Under the pieces are notes generated by a model. The model saw only the letters and a program-made list of their open reading frames with translations, had not been told where the DNA came from and made no database searches. The position numbers and the translations under genes are program-made. DNA of 44,314 nt from Methylobacterium ajmalii (GTDB taxonomy: Bacteria > Pseudomonadota > Alphaproteobacteria > Rhizobiales > Beijerinckiaceae): positions 1 through 44,314 of the forward strand of contig NZ_JACWCT010000180.1 of NCBI RefSeq assembly GCF_016613415.1. The letters are read 5' to 3'. Of the stretch, positions 7,071 through 13,963 are shown piece after piece; position 1 is the first letter of the stretch, and each line of letters begins with the position of its first letter.

Positions 7071-7319
7071 ATGAACACCGCCATCACCGCCATCACCGCC
7101 CTTGGCCTCACCGCCACCCTCGCCGAGACCGGCGAGATCCTGGTGGACTTCCCCGCCGGCGGCGCCCGCTGCGTCAAGGGCGAGACCGGCCGCAACAGCG
7201 TGGCCTTCTCCGAGGACCCGGCCGTGGCCGTGACGATCGCCGAGCGTATGGCCGGCGCCGAGGCCTTCGCCGACCGGGGCGCCCAGCTCCGCCACTTCGC
7301 CGACCTCAACGCCTTCTGA
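7071..7319 (+). CDS. Conserved unknown small protein, cassette copy B, first gene
   Basis: This 82-residue acidic protein begins MNTAITAITALGLTATLAET and ends HFADLNAF. It is a diverged paralogue of the product of 2220-2477. The conserved core is VDFPAGG, a KG-containing loop, DPAVAVTIAERM and the C-terminal H-DLN. There is no signal peptide, membrane segment or recognisable enzymatic motif. It starts 41 bases after the second operator dyad, with GGAG about 8 bases before the ATG. It is probably co-transcribed with the next gene across a 118-base gap. Function unknown. Confidence 0.75.
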   Translation: MNTAITAITALGLTATLAETGEILVDFPAGGARCVKGETGRNSVAFSEDPAVAVTIAERMAGAEAFADRGAQLRHFADLNAF

Positions 7320-7437
7320 GGAACCAGGGACCGAGGCATCGCCCCGGTCTCCCTTGCCGACCGCCCCCGCGCCGGGAAGACTCGCCAGGGAGCCCCCCAT
7401 CACCCGCCTCCCTCGGGCATCCGCATCGGAGATCGTC

Positions 7438-8091
7438 ATGCGCGAGATCGTCACCGTCGTTGGGACCTCCCCGACGCTGTTTCACACCGTCCAGGAGGAC
7501 TACCGCATCGTCGTCCGCGAGATCACGTCCTACGTCGATGGGCCGCCCGGCGGCTACGTGCGCCGGTGGGCTCGCAACGGCGACGCGGTTCAGGTTTTCG
7601 GTTCGTGGATCGGTGGCGGTTCCGGCGGCGCCCTGCACTGGGACGATGACGCGGCCGAGCCCGAGGCTAAGGCGCGCCAGATCGCCCGCGACAGGCGCAT
7701 CCGGTTCCTCGACGAGGCGGGCTTCACGGCCTGGAAGTCGCAGCAGAAGGCCCGCCCGGTCCGCGGTGACCTGTTCGTCATCAGCCACGATGACGACGGC
7801 GAGGAGCAGGGGGAGGAGCTCGAAGTGGATTGGCGGATCCCGAACCTGCGCCGGGGAGCGCAGCTCGTCCACCGCGACGCGAGCGGCACTTACGCGGTCA
7901 CGCCGGTGGTCGCCGGCCAGAAGAACGGCGGCACCGATATATTCAAAGTGCGCTCGCTGTACGCCCTGACCCGGGGCGACACCGTCCAGGCGAGGGTGGA
8001 GCGGCCCTACCGCGATTACGACCGCGTCGGCCTCCTGATCGACGCGATCCGGGCGGCCCTCGCCGACGCCGCCTCGACCGCCGCCGCCTGA
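7438..8091 (+). CDS. Conserved unknown protein, cassette copy B, second gene
   Basis: This 217-residue protein is the paralogue of the product of 1463-2101. It contains MREIVTVVGTSPTLFHTVQE, GGYVRRWARNGDAVQVFGSW, IGGGSGGALHW, QKARPVRGDLFVISHDD and VQARVERPYRDYDRVGLL. It is slightly longer because of an insertion around GQKNGGTDIFK. The glycine-rich IGGGSGGA and the later basic/acidic alternation are conserved between copies, so selection has probably acted on both. The ATG at 7438 follows CGGAGATCGTC. No family was recognised. Confidence 0.8.
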   Translation: MREIVTVVGTSPTLFHTVQEDYRIVVREITSYVDGPPGGYVRRWARNGDAVQVFGSWIGGGSGGALHWDDDAAEPEAKARQIARDRRIRFLDEAGFTAWKSQQKARPVRGDLFVISHDDDGEEQGEELEVDWRIPNLRRGAQLVHRDASGTYAVTPVVAGQKNGGTDIFKVRSLYALTRGDTVQARVERPYRDYDRVGLLIDAIRAALADAASTAAA

Positions 8092-8176
8092 GCCCCGCCT
8101 TGGGGCCGCCGCCGCCGCAGAGCGGATCCCGCCGGCCTCGCACTGGCCTCAGTCACCACCTCACGGAGATTGCAAC

Positions 8177-8875
8177 ATGGGTATGCTCAACAGAACTGTT
8201 ATCAGTCAGCGGGCAGATGCGGAAACAAACCCATTCCATATGTGGGGGACATCAAAGAAAGCTAAACACCGCATGTGCTCCTGCCTAGGACCGGAAGGAC
8301 GGACGCCAACCCGACAGTTTATCCTCTTAGTAGAGGATCCGTACGCGCGAGCGGACCGAGTCCAGATTGTTGAGAGTATACGCTACAACCATCCAGAGAT
8401 ACTCGTAGTCCATGTCGAGGGTATCCACGCTCTATCGTCGTCTCGAAGGCCTTCTTACGCTGAGGATGCGGCGGCGGTGAAGGCGCAATACGAGGTCGAT
8501 TTCAAGAATTTATTCTTCCGCCAGGAGACCACCGTAATCCCGAGAAACCGCGAGCGCTCGACTGCCGATGGCTTGGCGATCGTCGCTTCGGGCATCACGC
8601 TCGCGGAGCGGTACGCCACTGAGGCGTGGCGATCGCGGAAGGCCGAGAACAGGCTGGCCCGGGCGCTCCACGCCGTGGACGCGCTGGAGAGCGCCCGGGC
8701 CGTTCACGAGAAGTTCGAGCTCGGCACGGCCGCCGTCGTCCCGGCATTCGTGACGCTGGCGCCGAAACTGTGGGATGCGGTTGCGGACCGCTACCGAGCG
8801 CTTGCTGAGGCGGCGGCGCCGCCTCGCGACCCCACCGACGACGATGTCGAGGCGCTCGCCAGCCTCGTGATCTGA
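8177..8875 (+). CDS. Unknown protein with a base-composition break
   Basis: The frame is open for 232 residues with a GGAG about 9 bases before ATGGGTATGC. No family was recognised. Residues 1-120 (RQFILLVEDPYARADRVQIV, PEILVVHVEGIHAL) look like an alpha/beta fold with two hydrophobic strands. Residues 128-232 are largely alpha-helical and alanine-rich (TLAERYATEAWRSRKAENRL, VALE-poor, ending EALASLVI). The DNA for the first half is near half GC by eye while the second half has the high GC of its neighbours, so the gene may be chimeric. It lies 85 bases after the cassette and 23 before the next gene, so it may share the operator-controlled transcript. Confidence 0.6.
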   Translation: MGMLNRTVISQRADAETNPFHMWGTSKKAKHRMCSCLGPEGRTPTRQFILLVEDPYARADRVQIVESIRYNHPEILVVHVEGIHALSSSRRPSYAEDAAAVKAQYEVDFKNLFFRQETTVIPRNRERSTADGLAIVASGITLAERYATEAWRSRKAENRLARALHAVDALESARAVHEKFELGTAAVVPAFVTLAPKLWDAVADRYRALAEAAAPPRDPTDDDVEALASLVI

Positions 8876-8898
8876 AATCCACACAGCCAGGAGCCCCC

Positions 8899-9261
8899 AT
8901 GGTCGAGAAGTCCGCCCCCCGCCGCGAGGTCCAGGTCGACCTGAGCGGTCTCACGCAGCGCCAGATTTTCCTGCGCGAGCAGGTCATCATGCTCGGCGAG
9001 ATGGCCTTCGGGGCGCGCTGGCAGAGCGTCTTCGCGGCCGAGCTCTCCCAGCACGCCGGCAGGCCGGTTCGCCAGGCGCAGGTCTCCCACTGGATCTCGG
9101 GCTACCGGCCCGTGCCCGAGGCAATGGTCGAGCCCCTGCGCGATCTCGCGCTGCGGGTCGCAGCTGAGATGGCCAGGCGCGTCGACGAAATCCGCGCCAG
9201 GTGGGCGCCCCCGCCCGTGCCTTCCCAGGACGCCGACGCGCTGGATCCCCTGTACCCCTGA
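8899..9261 (+). CDS. Probable helix-turn-helix protein
   Basis: This 120-residue protein has a central segment of Cro/C1 type. FGARWQSVFAAELSQHAGRP would form the first helices, and VRQAQVSHWISGYRPVPEAM resembles the recognition helix and turn of XRE-like regulators. A long C-terminal helix (LALRVAAEMARRVDEIRARW) could dimerise it. An AGGAG lies 6 bases before the ATG. It is the last gene of the run that begins at the tandem dyads and is a candidate for binding them. The domain assignment is from pattern only. Confidence 0.6.
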   Translation: MVEKSAPRREVQVDLSGLTQRQIFLREQVIMLGEMAFGARWQSVFAAELSQHAGRPVRQAQVSHWISGYRPVPEAMVEPLRDLALRVAAEMARRVDEIRARWAPPPVPSQDADALDPLYP

Positions 9262-9780
9262 GCCTCCGCACCGGCTGGTCTTGCCCTCGGGCGGGAGCAG
9301 GCGCGAGGATGCCCCCCGACACGGGCAGCGGCCATTGGCTATCTACGGGAGGGCGTTCGGCAGGGGACGCTCACGCGAATGCGGGAGGCCCTCTCGGACG
9401 TGGACGCGAGGCTTGAGGAATTCTGCGCCGATTGGGTCGCCTGGTCGCGTCGATATCCGAAGTGGAGGGGCAGCCGCCCGGCCGCGGGGAGGCCCTCCTA
9501 GCCGTGGTCACCCTCGCGGCCGACGGGGAGCTCGTCGTCTCGGCGCCGGGGACGCCCCCGCATCGTCGGCCTCCGGGAGAAGCGCGCCCGCGCCGCGGCG
9601 CAGCGGGTGGCCGAGCTCGTGGGGGAAGTCCTCGTCGCGAGGGATCGCGAGGAGGGATTTTCGAAACAAATCTAAGACAGAAAGCCCGATCTGCCTTAAA
9701 CGTTGCGAAAATGCGGGCTCAGTTGGAGGCTGTAGCAACCGCGCAACGAGCAACGCTGGCGTCGGGCGGCACCCGGCTGT
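9262..9780 (+). other. Decayed coding region, no intact gene
   Basis: Two same-strand pieces look like former coding sequence. One runs through 9310-9500 and encodes GYLREGVRQGTLTRMREALS followed by ARLEEFCADWVAWSRRYPKW. The other ends at about 9675 and encodes GRPRIVGLREKRARAAAQRV, AELVGEVLVARDREEG. They are in different frames with stops between, as expected of a frameshifted relic. No family was recognised and no intact gene with a ribosome binding site is present. Confidence 0.35.
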
Positions 9781-10427
9781 ATGATGAAATCCTTTCCTGG
9801 GATGTCTGCCATGGCCGATCCGGCATTGCGTCGCCTGACGATCGAGGAATTCTTCGCATGGCAGGAAAAGCAGCCAGACCTATACGAACTGGTCGGCGGC
9901 CGGCCTCAATCAATGGCCGGCGCCAAGAACGTTCATGACGACATCGTCGTCAACATCCTCGCCGACCTGAAGAACCAGCCCGTGGCTCGGGTTGCCGCCC
10001 GTTCACCGGAGACGGCACCGTACGGACTGGGCCAAATCAGATCAGGCGTCCGGATGCCGGATTGGATTGCGGAAGCCGTGACCCTGGCTCCACCATAGCG
10101 GCTGGCCCACGCCTCGTCGTCGAGGTCCTATCGCCAAACACCCGAGACTTCGACGCCTTCGAGAAGCTCGACGAGTACAAATCGGTCCCGGGCCTCGAAT
10201 ACATTCTGCTGGTTGAACCCAACCAACCCGCCGTCAGGCTTTGGCGGAAGGCGGGCGACGGGTCTTGGTCGCGCCAGATCGTCGAGGGCTTGGATGCGGA
10301 GATCGACCTGCCGCAGATCGGCGTGACGCTTTGCATGTCAGACGTCTACGACGGCAGCTACTCAGTCTCCAGGGTGTGTATCAGCACCGAAGCAGGCCCC
10401 CGCACAGGATGTGGCCTAGAGCTTTGA
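9781..10427 (+). pseudogene. Uma2-family putative nuclease, frameshifted
   Basis: The first frame (from 9781, or more likely MADPALRR at 9811) reads RRLTIEEFFAWQEKQPDLYE, LVGGRP and MAGAKNVHDDIVVNILADL, the opening of Uma2/DUF820 proteins of the PD-(D/E)XK superfamily. Near 9995-10005 the family pattern moves to another frame: FTGDGTVRTG, QIRRPDAGLDCG, GPRLVVEVLSPNTRDFDAFE, KLDEYKSVPGLEYILLVEP. The Asp of RRPDAG and the Glu of VVEVLSP are the expected active-site residues. One base has been gained or lost, so the gene is probably dead unless this is a sequence error. Confidence 0.8.
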
Positions 10428-10452
10428 TTTTGCAACAGAATGCCGGCCCCTA

Positions 10453-10486
10453 GCGGGGTCCCGATCGGCGCCGATCGGGACCCCGC
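10453..10486. repeat. Perfect 34-base palindrome
   Basis: The half-site GCGGGGTCCCGATCGGC is followed directly by its exact complement with no spacer. It lies just after the Uma2 relic. Its right half opens a longer block that recurs at 28376-28483, so it may represent two inverted element ends that have come together. A terminator is unlikely because no T-run follows. Confidence 0.8.
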
Positions 10487-10571
10487 CTTGGCCGACATTT
10501 CCAATGTAGCTTCAGGAGCTTGCTCCTGTTCCAGCCCAGGGTCCCACTTCGGTGTCGAACCACACCGCCTG
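10463..10571. repeat. Imperfect direct repeat shared with 28376-28483
   Basis: The block starts GATCGGCGCCGATCGGGACC and aligns with GATCGGTGCCGCTCGGGACT at 28376. The similarity continues through CCTTG, TTTCCAA, GGGTCCCA, TTCG and CCACACCG. At the second site it forms the tail of an IS630-like frame, so both are probably ends of related insertion sequences. The alignment was made by eye and includes small gaps. Confidence 0.5.
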
Positions 10572-10617
10572 CCTCCTGCAGGGCTTGGTCGATGCACTTC
10601 GCTCACTGCTGCGAGGT

Positions 10618-10764
10618 TTAGTTGCCTTGCTTCAGGGCGGCCTTGAGGTCGGGATGGTAGGCGTCGTTCCGGATCTCGTCGGTGGCCTGCGCGGCGACGT
10701 TGCCGCCGTTCGTCATGGCGGCGAGCCCCTGGGCCACGAGCGTCTTGAGTGCGTTGTTGTTCAT
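10618..10764 (-). CDS. Small protein, possibly truncated
   Basis: The 48-residue frame begins MNNNALKTLVAQGLAAMTNG and ends DLKAALKQGN. GGAGG lies 6 bases before the ATG at 10764, which favours this start over the one at 10770. The sequence is reminiscent of the N-terminus of ferritin-like (DUF892, YciE/YciF) proteins in related bacteria, which are about three times longer. If so, the frame was cut at the boundary of the repeat near 10617. The family suggestion is weak. Confidence 0.4.
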   Translation of the reverse strand: MNNNALKTLVAQGLAAMTNGGNVAAQATDEIRNDAYHPDLKAALKQGN

Positions 10765-11130
10765 CGTCATCCTCCGGGTAGGCGCGTCAACGCAGGATGC
10801 GGCCGACACCACGGAGAACACCCGAAAAGCAGGCCGCCCGTTCTTCCGTGCCGCGGTCGAGGAGGAGACCAAGGCGGCCGAGGAAATCGTGGGTCTGATT
10901 GAGCCGGTCACCAAGATCTACCTCGACCTGACGCTCAGCGGCTCGAAGGCCGACAGTTGAGGGACCTCGGGACGGCCGCCGAGGCATGCTCGTAGGCGGC
11001 TCCCGCGACCGTACGTCGCTCCCGTCGCGCGGATCCTCGACCTCCGGATCGTCCGGGGATCGCGCCCGATTAAATCGTTCTACACCGGCATGGCCCATCT
11101 TGCGGATCGACACATCCGCGGGGTCGCCCC
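10765..11130 (+). other. Intergenic stretch, no clear gene
   Basis: A plus-strand frame ending at 10960 carries the peptide RPFFRAAVEEETKAAEEIVG, then LIEPVTKIYLDLTLSG. This could be the tail of a helical protein, but it has no credible start outside the antisense of the neighbouring small gene. The remainder up to 11130 holds no recognised promoter or RNA. A weak GGGG precedes the start of the next gene. Confidence 0.3.
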
Positions 11131-13518
11131 ATGCTCACCGTCGTCGGTTGCCTCGTCGAAGCCCATGACTTCCGGCTCGTCGCCTTGGCGGCCGGGATCT
11201 GCGCCCTCTCGGCACTGACGACAGTCTGCCTCGTCAGCCGCGCGCGCAGGGCGGGCGGGTGGGCCCAGGCCGGGTGGCTCGCCGTCGCGGCGACGGCGGG
11301 CGGCTCCGGCATCTGGGCGACCCACTTCATCGCCATGCTCGCCTTCGCGCCGGGCGTGCCGAGCGGCTACGATGTCGCGCTCACCGGCCTGTCCCTCGCC
11401 ATCGCCGTCGCCTTGGTCGGCTCCGGCCTGTCCCTTGCCGTCCTCGTCGGCGGCCGGGCCGCGGCCTGGGCCGGCGGCGCGATCCTCGGCCTCGGCATCG
11501 CGGCGATGCACTATACCGGCATGGCCGCCTACGAGGTGGCCGGCCACAAGGCGTGGGATCCCGCAACCGTTGGCGTCTCGCTCGCGCTGGGCGGCATCCT
11601 CGGCGGCGCCGCCCTGGCGGCCCAGCTCGGCGCCCGCGGCCTCGCTCGCCAGGTGCCGGCGGCGCTCCTGCTGCTGCTCGCCATCTGCAGCCACCACTTC
11701 ACCGCCATGGGCGCCGTCACCGTCACGCCCGACCCGGCACGCGCCGTCTCGGAGGCCGCGATCCCGAACGCCTGGCTCGCCGTCGCCGTGGCCCTCGCGA
11801 GCTTCGCCATCCTGCTGCTGGCCGGGGCCGCACTCGCGCTCGACGTGCGCGACCGCCGTCACGCCAAGGTGGAGGCCGACCGCCTGCACAGCCTCGCCAA
11901 CGCCGCGGTCGAGGGTCTCGTCGTCTGCACCGGCGACGCGATCGTCAGCGCCAACCGCAGCTTCGCCAAGCTGGTCGGCCTGCCGCCCAGTGCGCTCGCG
12001 GGCGCGGCCCTGTCGGCGTACCTGCCGGGCGACGCCGCCCGGCTCGCGCTCGCCGGCCAGCCCGAGCGCCCGGTCGAGGCCGAGCTTCGCCAGGCCGACG
12101 GCACGCTCGTGCCGGTCGAGATCATCATGCAGCCGGTCGATCATGCCGGTCGGCCGCACTACGCCGTCGCCGTGCGCGACCTGCGGGCGCGGCGTCAGGC
12201 CGAGCGCCAGATCCAGTTCCTCGCCCACCACGACGCCCTCACCGGGCTGGCCAACCGGGCCAGCTTCGGCAAGCGCCTCGACCAGGAGATGCACGCCGCC
12301 GACGCGGGCGGCCGCAAGCTCGCGGTGCTCTGCCTCGACCTCGACCGCTTCAAGGAGGTCAACGACCTGTTCGGCCACGCAGCCGGCGACGCCATGCTGG
12401 AGGGGGTCGCCCGGATCGTCTCGGCCGAGCTCGACGACACCCAGATGATGGCCCGGCTCGGCGGCGACGAGTTCGCCGTGCTGATGCCCTGCGGCGGCCC
12501 GTCGGAGGCCGGCCGTCTCGCCGAGCGCATCCTGGAGGCGCTGCGCTCCGGCCGGGCGGATGCGGGCGGACCGCAGATCGCCACCAGCATCGGCGTCGCC
12601 CTCTACCCGGACGACGCGCAGGAGCGCGCGGCCCTCCTGAGCTACGCCGACACCGCGCTCTACCGTGCCAAGTCGGAAGGCCGCGGCACCTACCGCTTCT
12701 TCGAGGCGAGGATGGGCGTCGAGGTGCGCGAGCGCCGCCTGCTGGAGCACGACCTGCGCCACGCCGTGGCCCGCGGCGAGATGCAGCTCGTGTACCAGCC
12801 TCAGACCGACGTCGGCTCGGGCGAGGTAATCGGCTTCGAAGCGCTGCTGCGCTGGAAGCACCCGGAGCGCGGCTACGTCTCGCCCGCCCTGTTCATCCCC
12901 ATCGCCGAGGAAAGCGACGCCATCCTGCAGATCGGCGAGTGGGTGCTGCGCGAGGCCTGCCGGGAGGCAGCGACCTGGCCGAATCCGCTGTCCATCGCCG
13001 TCAACGTCTCGGCGGTGCAGATCCACAGCCCGCACTTCGTCGGGCTGGTGCACGAGGTGCTGCTCAAGACCGGGCTGGCGCCCGGCCGCCTTGAGGTCGA
13101 GGTGACCGAGACTGCCCTGATCAGCGACCCGAACCGAGCGCTGCTGACCTTGAGGCAGTTGAAGTCGCTGGGGCTGCGCATCGCCATGGACGACTTCGGC
13201 ACTGGCTACTCGTCGCTCTCGAACCTGCGCTCGTTCCCGTTCGACAAGATCAAAATCGACGGCTCGTTCGTGCGCTCCGTCGACAGCAACGAGCAGACCG
13301 CGGCCATCGTGCGCTCGGTGCTTGGCCTGGGGCGCGGTCTCGGCCTGCCGGTGCTGGCGGAAGGCGTCGAGACCGACGCCGAGCTCGGCTTCCTCGCTGC
13401 CGAGCAGTGCCACGCCGCCCAGGGCTACCTGATGGGCCGCCCGTCGCCCATCGGAGAGTTCGCCCAGCACACGCATGGCACGGTTCCCGTCATCGCCGAC
13501 GACCGAAAACGCGCCTGA
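11131..13518 (+). CDS. MHYT-PAS-GGDEF-EAL membrane protein (c-di-GMP turnover)
   Basis: This 795-residue protein combines an integral-membrane MHYT sensor with both cyclic-di-GMP enzyme domains. Residues 1-235 form about seven membrane segments with the His/Met motifs WATHFIAML, AMHYTGMAAYE and SHHFTAMGA, thought to bind metal and sense oxygen or similar ligands. A PAS domain follows at about 250-345. The GGDEF domain (360-520) has an intact RLGGDEFAV and the EAL domain (535-785) has FEALLRW, DDFGTGYSSLSNL and EGVET. The product-inhibition site RxxD expected before GGDEF is not present (DDTQ occupies it). Both activities are possible; which dominates cannot be read from sequence. It is followed by a PilZ-bearing chemoreceptor. 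Confidence 0.93.
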   Translation: MLTVVGCLVEAHDFRLVALAAGICALSALTTVCLVSRARRAGGWAQAGWLAVAATAGGSGIWATHFIAMLAFAPGVPSGYDVALTGLSLAIAVALVGSGLSLAVLVGGRAAAWAGGAILGLGIAAMHYTGMAAYEVAGHKAWDPATVGVSLALGGILGGAALAAQLGARGLARQVPAALLLLLAICSHHFTAMGAVTVTPDPARAVSEAAIPNAWLAVAVALASFAILLLAGAALALDVRDRRHAKVEADRLHSLANAAVEGLVVCTGDAIVSANRSFAKLVGLPPSALAGAALSAYLPGDAARLALAGQPERPVEAELRQADGTLVPVEIIMQPVDHAGRPHYAVAVRDLRARRQAERQIQFLAHHDALTGLANRASFGKRLDQEMHAADAGGRKLAVLCLDLDRFKEVNDLFGHAAGDAMLEGVARIVSAELDDTQMMARLGGDEFAVLMPCGGPSEAGRLAERILEALRSGRADAGGPQIATSIGVALYPDDAQERAALLSYADTALYRAKSEGRGTYRFFEARMGVEVRERRLLEHDLRHAVARGEMQLVYQPQTDVGSGEVIGFEALLRWKHPERGYVSPALFIPIAEESDAILQIGEWVLREACREAATWPNPLSIAVNVSAVQIHSPHFVGLVHEVLLKTGLAPGRLEVEVTETALISDPNRALLTLRQLKSLGLRIAMDDFGTGYSSLSNLRSFPFDKIKIDGSFVRSVDSNEQTAAIVRSVLGLGRGLGLPVLAEGVETDAELGFLAAEQCHAAQGYLMGRPSPIGEFAQHTHGTVPVIADDRKRA

Positions 13519-13588
13519 GCCTGTCGGCGGGGGCGAGCGTCGATCTCGTCCGCATCAGGGTGTCGGGTCGGCTTGGACGGGGGCGGGC

Positions 13589-13963
13589 ATGAAGGGGCGC
13601 ATGACACGAGACACGTCCACGACACTCCCGCCGCTCCGGGTCGCCGCTTTGACATGCGCCCTGGTCGCCGGCTGCGGCCTCGCCCCGGTCGCCCTGGCCC
13701 TCGCGCCACGCCCCGGCGAGCCCGTCGCGGTCCTCACCCTCTTCCCCGACGCCCCAATCCCCAAGGCCGTCGCCGCCTCGGGCGCCTCCATCCTGTGGCT
13801 CTCCACCGGCGGGCACGTCGCGGTGCTCGACGCCTCCGGGGGCGACGCCGCCGCCGACCTGCGCCGGGCCGGCGCCTTCATCGTCCTCGCCGCCGGACCC
13901 CTGGGCGCCTGCCTCCCGGGCTACCGGTCTACCCCGATCCTCACCGGACCATCCCCGTCATGA
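13589..13963 (+). CDS. Putative secreted small protein coupled to a chemoreceptor
   Basis: This 124-residue protein begins MKGRMTRDTSTTLPPLRVAA and has a hydrophobic stretch (LTCALVAGCGLAPVALALAP) like a signal peptide; the Cys within it could also suggest a lipoprotein. The mature part contains VAVLTLFPDAPIPKAVAAS and WLSTGGHVAVLDASGG and belongs to no family I recognise. ATG at 13601 is an alternative start. The stop overlaps the next start as ATGA, which implies coupled translation and perhaps a periplasmic partner for the receptor. Confidence 0.6.
   Translation: MKGRMTRDTSTTLPPLRVAALTCALVAGCGLAPVALALAPRPGEPVAVLTLFPDAPIPKAVAASGASILWLSTGGHVAVLDASGGDAAADLRRAGAFIVLAAGPLGACLPGYRSTPILTGPSPS

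Noticed and set aside
10453..10486. Palindrome considered as a transcription terminator
   Set aside because: It has no loop and no following T-run, and its right half belongs to a repeat found elsewhere.
10682..10960. Plus-strand frame of 92 codons
   Set aside because: Its first half is antisense to a small gene with a good ribosome binding site, and only the tail looks protein-like. It is kept as a remark on the intergenic stretch.
11080..13476. A very long open frame on the minus strand, opposite the c-di-GMP enzyme gene
   Set aside because: It mirrors the codon pattern of the real gene in GC-rich DNA, has no domain motifs and lacks a ribosome binding site, while the plus strand encodes recognisable MHYT, GGDEF and EAL domains.
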